A stretch of DNA of 12,149 nucleotides from assembly GCA_964578975.1 (NCBI GenBank), contig CAZOFA010000074.1:1-12149 (forward strand), read 5' to 3'. This stretch comes from CAYRUP01 sp964578975 (GTDB taxonomy: Bacteria; Pseudomonadota; Gammaproteobacteria; DSM-16500). The notes under the pieces are model-generated. The model made no database searches, had not been told where the DNA came from, and saw nothing but the letters and a program-made list of their open reading frames with translations. The position numbers and the translations under genes are program-made. Positions 1 through 6,826 of this stretch are shown here, piece after piece; the first letter of the stretch is position 1, and each line of letters opens with the position of its first letter.

Positions 1-652
1 TGAAGAAAGGAACTTTTGCTTCGCCCGCCACTGCTTTCGCTAATAACGTTTTACCGGTACCGGGCGGACCGACTAACAATACACCTTGCGGAATTTTGCC
101 ACCGAGTTTTTGAAATTTTCCTGGATCACGCAAAAATTCAACTAATTCTTTTACTTCATCTTTTGCTTCATCGACACCGGCGACATCAGCAAACGTAACT
201 TTCACCTGATCTTCGCTTAATAAGCGTGCTCGACTACGGCCAAATGAAAACGCGCCGCCTCGACCACCGCCGGCTTGTTGACGCAGCACATAAATCCAAA
301 TCGCGAAGAGAATAATCCAGGGCAGTAAATTTAATAAGTGAACTAACAAACCGGGTTGTTCAGGCGGTTTGCCTTTGACATTCACGCCTTTATCCACCAA
401 ATCTTTTAATAATAAAGTGTCTTGCGGCATGGGCAGATAGGTGGCAAACACTTTGTTGTTTTGCATCACGCCCGTGAGATCTTGATCGGTGATGGTGACC
501 GAACTGACATTCCCCTGTTTCACTTCATTGACGAACGAAGAATAACTAATGCGTTGTTCAGGTTCACGTCGTGGGCCAAAGATATTAAATACAGAAACTA
601 AGATGATCCCAGCTACCATCCATAACAGTATCGTTTTAATCGTATCGTTCAC
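1..652 (-). CDS. ftsH: ATP-dependent zinc metalloprotease FtsH (N-terminal part, cut by window edge)
   Basis: Membrane-anchored AAA+ protease that degrades misfolded membrane proteins and, in E. coli, sigma-32 and LpxC. Only the first 217 codons are here; the rest of the ATPase and the HExxH protease domain lie beyond base 1. Visible are a first membrane helix at about residues 5-25, a periplasmic region, a second membrane helix at about 103-122 (LLNLLPWIILFAIWIYVL), a glycine/arginine-rich linker (GGGRGG) and Walker A GPPGTGKT at 195-202. The start is GTG at 652, giving MNDTIKTILLWMVAG, which matches the E. coli type of N-terminus; AAGGGG lies about 9 nt upstream. It follows rlmE in the same direction, the usual rlmE-ftsH pair, here at the distal end of a chaperone block, so heat-shock co-expression is likely by inference. 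Confidence 0.96.
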   Translation of the reverse strand, partial: MNDTIKTILLWMVAGIILVSVFNIFGPRREPEQRISYSSFVNEVKQGNVSSVTITDQDLTGVMQNNKVFATYLPMPQDTLLLKDLVDKGVNVKGKPPEQPGLLVHLLNLLPWIILFAIWIYVLRQQAGGGRGGAFSFGRSRARLLSEDQVKVTFADVAGVDEAKDEVKELVEFLRDPGKFQKLGGKIPQGVLLVGPPGTGKTLLAKAVAGEAKVPFF

Positions 653-686
653 CTTGCGGACCCCTTCAATCTACTACAATATTTAA

Positions 687-711
687 GCAATCATACCTGA
701 AGTATGATTGC
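687..711 (-). other. Perfect hairpin in the rlmE-ftsH gap
   Basis: Two perfect 10-nt arms (GCAATCATAC / GTATGATTGC) enclose a 5-nt loop, 7 nt after the rlmE stop codon. On the transcribed minus strand the stem is followed by TTAAATATTG, which is not a proper U-tract. A full intrinsic terminator is therefore doubtful; a weak attenuator or RNA-processing site between rlmE and ftsH fits better. The structure is seen directly, the role is inferred. Confidence 0.5.
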
Positions 712-718
712 ACGTCAG

Positions 719-1330
719 TTAATTTCTCGCTAATAAATATACTTCACGTGAACGATCGCGCGAGGCTTTCGGCTTGCGTATCGTGACTTTTTTAAAGTGC
801 TGACGTAAGGTAATTAAAAATGCATCAAACCCTTGACCTTGAAAGACTTTTACTAATAATCCACCCTGTGCGTGTAAAACAAGTTTCGCGAAATCTAAGG
901 CTAATTCAGCAAGCTCAAGTGCACGAGGTTGATCAACACTATCAACTCCACTCAAATTAGGCGCCATATCTGAAATCACCCAATCGACTTTCGTGTCGCC
1001 GAGTTGCACTAATAATTGGGAAACGGTCGTCTCTTGCAAAAAATCACCTTGAATAAATTCAACGCCGGCTAATGGATCCATCGCTAAAATATCAAGTGCA
1101 ATAACACGCCCATTTTTTCCCACAAATTCGGCTGCCACTTGCGACCAACTCCCGGGTGCTGCACCCAAATCAATGACAATCATTCCCGGTTTAAATAATT
1201 TATCGCGTTCTTGTAATTCCAATAATTTATATGCAGCGCGCGAGCGGTATTTTTCTTGCGCCGCGCGTTTGACATAGGGATCGTTGAAATGTTCACGCAA
1301 CCAACGACGACTGCTCTTGGTTTTTTTCAA
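719..1330 (-). CDS. rlmE: 23S rRNA (uridine-2'-O-)-methyltransferase RlmE (FtsJ/RrmJ)
   Basis: SAM-dependent enzyme that methylates the 2'-O of U2552 in the A loop of 23S rRNA, a late step of 50S assembly; it is heat-induced in E. coli. The 203-aa protein shows the SAM-binding loop VIDLGAAPGSWSQ at 52-64. It has the full catalytic tetrad K35, D121 (in SDMAPN), K161 (in LLVKVFQG) and E196, each exactly three residues earlier than in E. coli. The start is TTG at 1330, whose bases overlap the greA TGA stop. No ATG or GTG lies between it and an upstream in-frame stop, and GAAGTGG sits just before it. Overlap with greA implies translational coupling. The yhbY gene often found between greA and rlmE is absent. 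Confidence 0.96.
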   Translation of the reverse strand: MKKTKSSRRWLREHFNDPYVKRAAQEKYRSRAAYKLLELQERDKLFKPGMIVIDLGAAPGSWSQVAAEFVGKNGRVIALDILAMDPLAGVEFIQGDFLQETTVSQLLVQLGDTKVDWVISDMAPNLSGVDSVDQPRALELAELALDFAKLVLHAQGGLLVKVFQGQGFDAFLITLRQHFKKVTIRKPKASRDRSREVYLLARN

Positions 1331-1803
1331 ATGTGTTCCACTTCATTAATTTCATATTCTGTCTTGCCTTCCGGTGTGCGCACTTCAATGACATCACCTT
1401 CATATTTTCCAATCATGGCGCGAGCAATTGGCGAACTTATTGATATTTTATCTGCCTTAATATCCGCTTCATCATCACCCACAATTTTGTAACACACTTG
1501 TTTTGACGTTTGATTATTCGTCATTTTCACTGTCGTGCCGAAAATAATTTTTCCGGTATTTTCAATTTTGGTGACATCAATGACTTGTGCCACAGATAAT
1601 TTGCCTTCAATTTCCATGATGCGCCCTTCCACAAAACCTTGTTGTTCGCGCGCAGCATGATATTCTGCATTTTCTTTTAAATCACCATGTGCGCGTGCTT
1701 CCGCAATGGCATTGATAATGCGCGGGCGTTCAACTGTTTTTAAGCGATGTAATTCATCTTGCAACATTTCGGCTCCAGCGACCGTCATAGGTACTTTATT
1801 CAT
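1327..1803 (-). CDS. greA: Transcription elongation factor GreA
   Basis: Binds in the RNA polymerase secondary channel and stimulates cleavage of backtracked RNA, restarting stalled elongation. The N-terminal coiled coil covers about residues 1-75 with the tip acidic pair D41 and E44 in EARAHGDLKENAEYHAA, at the same numbering as E. coli. The C-terminal FKBP-like domain begins near residue 80 and includes IVGDDEAD and the SPIARAMIG segment. I chose ATG 1803 (158 aa, E. coli length) because AGGGG at 1813-1817 lies 9 nt upstream. The GTG at 1812 is immediately next to that ribosome site and would add only three residues. It starts 17 nt after the dnaJ stop and overlaps rlmE, so it is probably read as part of the dnaJ transcript. 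In other gammaproteobacteria dapB-carAB usually separate dnaJ from greA. Confidence 0.97.
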   Translation of the reverse strand: MNKVPMTVAGAEMLQDELHRLKTVERPRIINAIAEARAHGDLKENAEYHAAREQQGFVEGRIMEIEGKLSVAQVIDVTKIENTGKIIFGTTVKMTNNQTSKQVCYKIVGDDEADIKADKISISSPIARAMIGKYEGDVIEVRTPEGKTEYEINEVEHI

Positions 1804-1820
1804 GGTATTCACCCCTATAA

Positions 1821-2933
1821 TTATAGCTTCATCTCTTCAAAAAATTTTTTCACTTTATTAAACCAAGAAGAAGAACGCGGATTATGTTTATTATCAACAG
1901 ATAATGTTTTATCAAATTGGTTTAACATTTCTTTTTGTTTGTGTGTCAGATTGACGGGTGTTTCGACCATCACTTTACACAATAAATCGCCTGAGCCACC
2001 GCCACGTACGGATGGCACCCCCATTCCTTTTAAGCGAAACACTTTGCCTGATTGGGTTTCCGCGGGGATTTTTAATTTGACTCGACCGCTCAACGTCGGA
2101 ACATCTAACTCACCACCCAAAACTGCAACGGTAAAACTAATAGGAACTTCACAATGCAAATTCGTTGCATCGCGTTCAAAAATATCATGCTGTTTCACTG
2201 CAATTTGCACATACAAATCACCCGGCGGCGCACCCGGTTCTCCCGCTTCGCCTTCACCACCCAAGCGAATTCGATCACCCGTATCAACACCGGCTGGCAC
2301 TTTGACAGATAATTTTTTCGTTTGTTTACGACGACCTTTGCCGCGACATTCGGTGCAAGGATCTAATACTAATTGGCCTTTACCGCGACACGAAGGACAG
2401 GTTTGTTGCACGGAAAAAAAGCCTTGTTGAATACGAATTTGTCCCTGACCACTGCAATCAGTACACGTGACCGGTTTCGCACCTTTGCGTGCACCATTGC
2501 CACCACACTCTGCGCATAACACTTGAGTCGGAAACGTTACTTCGACTGTGGTTCCTAACACCGCTTGTTCTAAATTAATTTCCAGGTGATAACGTAAATC
2601 CGCACCGCGTTGTGGGCCTGCACGTCCACCACTAAAAATATCACCAAAAATATCGCCGAAAATATCACTAAAATTCATGCCACCCATGCCGCCAAAACCA
2701 CCAGCGTTATCCGCGGCACTGTGACCAAATTGATCGTAGGCAGAACGACGACGATTATCCGCCAGCACTTCATATGCTTCACGTGCTTCTTTAAATTTTT
2801 CCTCGGCCACTTTGTCATGAGGATTACGATCTGGGTGATGTTTCATCGCCAAACGACGGAAGGCTTTTTTAATTTCATCGTCGCTGGCGTTGCGAGAGAC
2901 ACCCAAAATTTCATAATAATCGCGTTTTGTCAT
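1821..2933 (-). CDS. dnaJ: Hsp40 co-chaperone DnaJ
   Basis: Delivers unfolded clients to DnaK and triggers its ATP hydrolysis. The 370-aa protein carries, in order, the J domain (1-70, with HPD at 33-35), a short Gly/Phe/Met linker at about 78-108 (GGFGGMGGMNF and a FGDIFGDIF repeat), four CxxCxGxG zinc modules starting at C140, C157, C179 and C193, and the C-terminal substrate and dimerisation domains. It is complete and a class I (type A) DnaJ. The ATG start gives MTKRDYYEILG, the expected N-terminus, but the preceding 20 bases are almost all A/T with no clear Shine-Dalgarno sequence. dnaK lies upstream, separated by about 160 nt that hold a large inverted repeat. That spacing and the weak ribosome site could both keep DnaJ below DnaK. 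Confidence 0.97.
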   Translation of the reverse strand: MTKRDYYEILGVSRNASDDEIKKAFRRLAMKHHPDRNPHDKVAEEKFKEAREAYEVLADNRRRSAYDQFGHSAADNAGGFGGMGGMNFSDIFGDIFGDIFSGGRAGPQRGADLRYHLEINLEQAVLGTTVEVTFPTQVLCAECGGNGARKGAKPVTCTDCSGQGQIRIQQGFFSVQQTCPSCRGKGQLVLDPCTECRGKGRRKQTKKLSVKVPAGVDTGDRIRLGGEGEAGEPGAPPGDLYVQIAVKQHDIFERDATNLHCEVPISFTVAVLGGELDVPTLSGRVKLKIPAETQSGKVFRLKGMGVPSVRGGGSGDLLCKVMVETPVNLTHKQKEMLNQFDKTLSVDNKHNPRSSSWFNKVKKFFEEMKL

Positions 2934-2963
2934 AATTTTATAATCATCGTTTAATTAATTAAT

Positions 2964-3073
2964 CGTGCCCGTGTGCGCGCCCGGGCCCGGGCCCGTCTTT
3001 TCTTTGATTTAGCCAAACTTTCGATAAAAAATAAGAAAAGACGGGCACGGGCTCGGGCACGCACACGGGCACG
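2964..3073. repeat. GC-rich inverted repeat, 42-nt arms, between dnaK and dnaJ
   Basis: The left arm is 2964-3005 and the right arm 3032-3073, pairing at 38 of 42 positions, with a 26-nt A/T-rich loop. Each arm is built of repeated CGGGCA/CGGGCC-type hexamers ending in an A/G-rich AAGAAAAGACG segment. It is far richer in GC than the flanking DNA, for example the TTAATTAATTAA run just to the left. The element lies between the dnaK stop and the dnaJ start. In dnaK-dnaJ mRNA it would fold into a very stable stem that could stabilise the dnaK 3' end, attenuate read-through or block upstream-moving exonucleases. It could equally be a mobile palindromic repeat. The structure is certain, the role is not. 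Confidence 0.9.
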
Positions 3074-3095
3074 TAAGAGCATTCACATTAAAAAG

Positions 3096-5039
3096 TTATT
3101 TTTTCTCGTCCTTCACTTCTTCAAATTCAGCATCCACCACATTTTCACCTTTATCCGCTGGCTTTTCTTGGCCGCCTGACTCAGGTTGTCCTGCTTGTTG
3201 CTGACCTTGCTGACCTGCCGCATACAACCGCTCAGCCATTTTGCCCGATGCATCGGTCAATTCTTTGGTTTTCGTTTCAATTAAATCTTTATCATTGCCT
3301 TTCATCGCTTCTTTCAGCGCTTCTAAAGCATTTTCAATCGATTTACGTTCATCCGCAGAGACTTTATCACCGGCTTCTTTCAGTGATTTTGAAACAGCGT
3401 GCATCATATTATCGGCTTGATTACGTGCAGTCACTAATTCATGGAATTTACGATCTTCCGCGGCATGCGCTTCTGCATCTTTCACCATGTTTTTAATTTC
3501 ATCTTCCGAGAGACCGCTCGAGGCTTTAATCACAATCGATTGTGCTTTGCCGGTTGCTTTATCTTTTGCGGACACATGTAAAATACCATTCGCATCAATA
3601 TCAAATGTCACTTCAATTTGCGGCATGCCACGCGGTGCGGGTGGAATATCTGCAAGATCAAATCGACCCAGTGATTTATTGGCGGATGCCATTTCACGTT
3701 CACCTTGTAACACATGCACGGTGACTGCCGTTTGACTATCTGAGGCGGTCGAAAATGTTTGGGTTGCTTTGGTTGGAATCGTGGTATTTTTTTCGATGAG
3801 TTTTGTCATCACACCACCCAGCGTTTCAATGCCGAGTGATAATGGTGTGACATCCAATAACAATACGTCTTTCACTGCACCTGACAATACGGCACCTTGC
3901 ACGGCTGCACCAATTGCCACTGCTTCATCTGGATTCACATCACGACGTGGCTCACGCGCAAAGATATTTTTCACGGTATCTTGCACCATCGGCATGCGTG
4001 TTTGACCGCCGACTAAAATCACATCGGCAATATCTTCCACTTTAACCCCAGCATCTTTAATCGCAATTTTACAAGGTTCAACGGTGCGTTGAATTAAATC
4101 TTCGACTAATGATTCCAGTTTGGCGCGCGTAATTTTGATATTTAAATGTTTCGGACCACTTGCATCGGCAGTGATATACGGCAAATTCACTTCCGTTTGT
4201 TGTGTGGATGACAATTCAATTTTCGCTTTTTCCGCAGCTTCTTTAAGACGTTGTAAAGCAAGCGGATCATTACGTAAATTAATTCCCGATGATTTTTTAA
4301 ATTCATCAATCAAATAATTTATTAAACGCAAATCGAAATCTTCACCGCCCAAGAATGTGTCGCCATTGGTTGATAACACTTCAAATTGATGTTCGCCATC
4401 GACTTCAGCAATTTCAATAATGGAGATATCAAATGTACCACCACCCAAATCGTACACCGCAATTTTGCGATCGCCGGGTTTTTTGTCTAAACCAAATGCG
4501 AGTGCGGCAGCAGTTGGCTCATTGATAATACGTTTCACTTCAAGACCGGCAATACGTCCCGCATCTTTGGTCGCTTGACGTTGAGAATCATTGAAATAGG
4601 CAGGCACGGTAATCACAGCTTCTGTGACCGGATGACCTAAATAATCTTCCGCCGTTTTTTTCATTTTTAATAACACTTGTGCGGAAATTTGTGGTGGCGC
4701 TAATTTTTTATTGCCCAACACTTCCACCCACGCATCGCCATTGTCTGCGCGGATAATTTTGTACGGTACGATTTCTTTATCTTTACTCACCACCTCTTCG
4801 TCATAGCGACGGCCAATCAAGCGTTTTGCGGCATAGACTGTGTTGGTTGGATTGGTCACCGCTTGACGTTTTGCCGGTTGACCCACGATGACTTCATCGT
4901 TTTCCAAATACGCGACGACGGAAGGCGTTGTACGATCCCCTTCGGCATTTTCAATCACGCGAACCTTATCCCCTTCCATCACCGCAACGCAAGAGTTGGT
5001 GGTGCCAAGGTCAATCCCAATGATGCTGCTTGTTGCCAT
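3096..5039 (-). CDS. dnaK: Hsp70 chaperone DnaK
   Basis: ATP-driven chaperone that binds exposed hydrophobic segments with DnaJ and GrpE and, in many proteobacteria, restrains sigma-32. The 647-aa protein shows the actin-like nucleotide domain (IGIDLGTTNS at 7-16, K72, YDLGGGTFD at 196-204, ILVGGQTRMP at 341-350), the linker VLLLDVTPL at 392-400, the beta-sandwich substrate domain, a helical lid and a disordered Gln/Gly-rich tail. The tail ends in AEFEEVKDEKK, the conserved co-chaperone-binding end. I chose ATG 5039, giving MATSSIIGID, because GGAG lies 6 nt upstream; the in-frame TTG at 5051 would precede that site and add four residues unlike the family. It follows grpE by 61 nt, and that gap holds its own sigma-32-like promoter. 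Confidence 0.98.
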   Translation of the reverse strand: MATSSIIGIDLGTTNSCVAVMEGDKVRVIENAEGDRTTPSVVAYLENDEVIVGQPAKRQAVTNPTNTVYAAKRLIGRRYDEEVVSKDKEIVPYKIIRADNGDAWVEVLGNKKLAPPQISAQVLLKMKKTAEDYLGHPVTEAVITVPAYFNDSQRQATKDAGRIAGLEVKRIINEPTAAALAFGLDKKPGDRKIAVYDLGGGTFDISIIEIAEVDGEHQFEVLSTNGDTFLGGEDFDLRLINYLIDEFKKSSGINLRNDPLALQRLKEAAEKAKIELSSTQQTEVNLPYITADASGPKHLNIKITRAKLESLVEDLIQRTVEPCKIAIKDAGVKVEDIADVILVGGQTRMPMVQDTVKNIFAREPRRDVNPDEAVAIGAAVQGAVLSGAVKDVLLLDVTPLSLGIETLGGVMTKLIEKNTTIPTKATQTFSTASDSQTAVTVHVLQGEREMASANKSLGRFDLADIPPAPRGMPQIEVTFDIDANGILHVSAKDKATGKAQSIVIKASSGLSEDEIKNMVKDAEAHAAEDRKFHELVTARNQADNMMHAVSKSLKEAGDKVSADERKSIENALEALKEAMKGNDKDLIETKTKELTDASGKMAERLYAAGQQGQQQAGQPESGGQEKPADKGENVVDAEFEEVKDEKK

Positions 5040-5071
5040 ATAATGCTCCAAATAAAGAATGATTTACTTAT

Positions 5072-5099
5072 ATATGAGGTCAGTTGTTATTTTTTCAAT
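5072..5099 (-). promoter_or_regulatory. Sigma-32-like heat-shock promoter for dnaK
   Basis: On the minus strand ATTGAA (5099-5094) is followed after 14 nt by CCTCATAT (5079-5072). The sigma-32 consensus is CTTGAA, about 13-17 nt, then CCCCATnT, so each box has one mismatch. The predicted transcript start, near 5065, would leave a leader of about 26 nt before the dnaK ATG, including its GGAG. The same DNA also allows a sigma-70 reading (TTGAAA, 18 nt, TATATA), so dual use is possible. Confidence 0.55.
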
Positions 5100-5100
5100 A

Positions 5101-5691
5101 TCAATTTTTTGCGACCACCACCAAGGCGGGGCGTATTAATCTGTTGTTTAATAAATATCCTTTTTGCAGAACCGCTAATACCGTACCGGACTTAGCCGCA
5201 GGGTCAGCCTGCGTTGAAACTGCTTGATGCAATTCAGGATTAAAGACTTGGCCTTGTGGATCCACTTGCTGAATACCAAATTTTTCAAATGCCGCATATA
5301 ACATTTTCAAGGTCATCTGCACTCCATCCAGCAAAGAACCGGTGCCCGAATCTTCACTTTCATGCGCAGCAAGCGCTCGCTCTAAACCATCTACAATGGG
5401 TAAAAGTTCCAGGACAAATTTTTCCAGTGCGTATTTGTGGGCATTGGCGACATCACGTTCCGCACGACGCTGTTGATTATCCATGTCTGCCTGCAGACGT
5501 AATAAACGATCCCATGATTGCGTCGCTTTTTCATCCGTTTCGGCCAATTTTTTACGTAATTCTTCATGCGTCAGATGTTGATGCGGATCGGTCTCAAGCT
5601 CAGCCTCATCCACCGTCGATGCTTCTGGATTTTCAATGTTTAATTTTTCATTTAATGATGCAGTACTTCCCGCTTTTTTATGAGAGGGCAC
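5101..5691 (-). CDS. grpE: DnaK nucleotide exchange factor GrpE
   Basis: Homodimeric factor that releases ADP from DnaK and acts as a thermosensor in E. coli. The 196-aa protein has a variable acidic N-terminus (1-40), a long coiled-coil helix at about 42-92 containing LLRLQADMDNQQRRAERD, a dimer helix-bundle region with LLPIVDGLERAL (96-107), and the C-terminal beta domain ending in the GrpE signature (GYLLNNRLIRPALVVVAK, 178-195). The start is GTG at 5691, with GGAGGT 4 nt upstream. Any longer reading frame is blocked because the next upstream GTG runs into a stop. It lies 47 nt downstream of hrcA, which is the standard hrcA-grpE-dnaK-dnaJ order. Confidence 0.97.
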   Translation of the reverse strand: MPSHKKAGSTASLNEKLNIENPEASTVDEAELETDPHQHLTHEELRKKLAETDEKATQSWDRLLRLQADMDNQQRRAERDVANAHKYALEKFVLELLPIVDGLERALAAHESEDSGTGSLLDGVQMTLKMLYAAFEKFGIQQVDPQGQVFNPELHQAVSTQADPAAKSGTVLAVLQKGYLLNNRLIRPALVVVAKN

Positions 5692-5725
5692 GTTTACCTC
5701 CGATTCACAAATTAATTTATCATTG

Positions 5726-5754
5726 ATATGGAGTCGACTTAAGCCTGATTCAAG
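5726..5754 (-). promoter_or_regulatory. Sigma-32-like heat-shock promoter at the hrcA 3' end, for grpE-dnaK
   Basis: On the minus strand CTTGAA (5754-5749), a perfect -35, is followed after 15 nt by CTCCATAT (5733-5726), one mismatch from CCCCATnT. The -35 lies inside the last codons of hrcA (Ala-Leu-Asn-Gln-Ala) and the -10 just after its stop codon. Transcription would begin near 5719, giving a 28-nt leader with the strong GGAGGT of grpE. This would let grpE-dnaK-dnaJ respond to heat separately from hrcA. Confidence 0.65.
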
Positions 5755-6776
5755 GCAGCCGATAATAATTTTGCTGTCACATCCACCGCAGAAATGACGC
5801 GTTCATATGACATACGGGTTGGACCAATCACACCCAAACTTCCCACCAAGTGTCCATCCACTGCGTATGACGTTGTGATGATACTGCAATCATCAAACGC
5901 TTGAAACCCCGATTCTTTGCCAATAAAAATTTGGATACCTTCTGCTTCAAGCGACTGATCCAATAAATTTAAAATTTCTTGTTTTTGTGTGATCGCATCG
6001 AATAAAATACGCAAGCGTTCTAAATCAGCTTCACCTGCACTTAATAAATTATTTTGTCCTGCGATCACGCAATCTTTGCAATTTTCTTCTGCCTTAACAA
6101 ATACTTTATTCGCAACTTCAATGGCAGTATTGAGCAACTCCGCCATATTGGCGCGATCATGACGAATTGCCGTCGAGATTTCTTGCCGAATCGTCAATAA
6201 ATCCTTGCCGATAAAATTCGCATTCAAATAATTCGCCACTTGCACTAATTCAGCCGCACTATACACGCGATCGGTATAAATAATTCGATTTTGCACTTCC
6301 CGATTATTGAGGACTAAAATGACTAAAACACGATTTGACGATAAGGGTAAAAATTCAACTTGGCGTAATTCGATTTTATTACGCCGCGGTAACGCCACCA
6401 CCCCAGTTAACTGAGTCAAACTCGACAATAAAGTGGATGCGGATTGGAGTAAATCGGGCACGGCAAAATCAGGATTAAATTGTTCTTTAATGTCATTGAG
6501 ATTAACATCATGCAACGGTTTGATGGTTAGCAAGTTATTGACAAATAATCGATAGCCCATTGAGGTTGGGATACGCCCCGCTGAGGTATGGGGAGACGCT
6601 AAATATCCTCCCTCTTCAAGATCCGCCAAAATATTGCGAATGGTCGCCGAACTTAAGCCAAGACTATATTCCTCAGCAATGGTTTTGGATCCAATCGGAT
6701 GACCTTCTGAAATATAGCGTTCTACTAAAATTTTCAGCACTTGCTGCGCACGCTGATTGACTGGTGTCTCACTCAT
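5739..6776 (-). CDS. hrcA: Heat-inducible transcription repressor HrcA
   Basis: Dimeric repressor that binds CIRCE operators of chaperone genes and depends on GroEL for activity. The 345-aa protein is of family length. It has an N-terminal winged helix at about 5-75 (the SSATIRNILADLEEGGYL recognition region starts at 42, followed by SPHTSAGRIPT, the wing) and the GAF-like and inserted dimerisation domains behind it, ending in the conserved GVIGPTRMSYERVISAVD segment. The ATG at 6776 has AGGTGA about 5 nt upstream. It heads the chaperone block. It has no CIRCE sequence in front of it or elsewhere in this window, so its targets are probably elsewhere (for example groESL) or use a diverged operator. 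Confidence 0.97.
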   Translation of the reverse strand: MSETPVNQRAQQVLKILVERYISEGHPIGSKTIAEEYSLGLSSATIRNILADLEEGGYLASPHTSAGRIPTSMGYRLFVNNLLTIKPLHDVNLNDIKEQFNPDFAVPDLLQSASTLLSSLTQLTGVVALPRRNKIELRQVEFLPLSSNRVLVILVLNNREVQNRIIYTDRVYSAAELVQVANYLNANFIGKDLLTIRQEISTAIRHDRANMAELLNTAIEVANKVFVKAEENCKDCVIAGQNNLLSAGEADLERLRILFDAITQKQEILNLLDQSLEAEGIQIFIGKESGFQAFDDCSIITTSYAVDGHLVGSLGVIGPTRMSYERVISAVDVTAKLLSAALNQA

Positions 6777-6784
6777 AACTCACC

Positions 6785-6808
6785 TATGATAAGATGCATA
6801 TCATAGCA
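6785..6808. promoter_or_regulatory. Symmetrical divergent promoter region of hrcA and nadK
   Basis: A perfect 7-bp inverted repeat, TATGATA-N7-TATCATA (6785-6791 / 6799-6805), fills the centre of the 50-bp gap between the two start codons. Each arm supplies a TATGAT -10 box, one in each direction. On the hrcA side it is preceded by TGC, making an extended -10 (TGCTATGAT, 6808-6800). No good -35 is visible at the right distance for either side. The dyad could also be an operator, since any protein bound there would cover both promoters. Confidence 0.5.
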
Positions 6809-6826
6809 ATATATCAGGAAAATAAC

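Noticed and set aside
653..1400. Separate sigma-32 promoter for rlmE-ftsH as in E. coli
   Set aside because: ATTGAA-like boxes occur near 1390 and 668, but neither has a CCCCAT-type partner at a proper distance.
1759..2430. 223-codon open frame on the plus strand opposite dnaJ
   Set aside because: It is antisense to a complete, well-conserved dnaJ and greA start, has low-complexity Pro/Ser composition, and resembles no protein I know.
2973..3179. Plus-strand frame with Arg-Ala repeats at both ends
   Set aside because: The repeated RA codons come only from the hexamer units of the inverted repeat, and the frame then runs antisense through dnaK. There is no ribosome site or family resemblance.
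5040..6826. CIRCE operator expected for HrcA
   Set aside because: Neither TTAGCACTC nor GAGTGCTAA, nor a close variant with 9-nt spacing, is visible before hrcA, grpE or dnaK.
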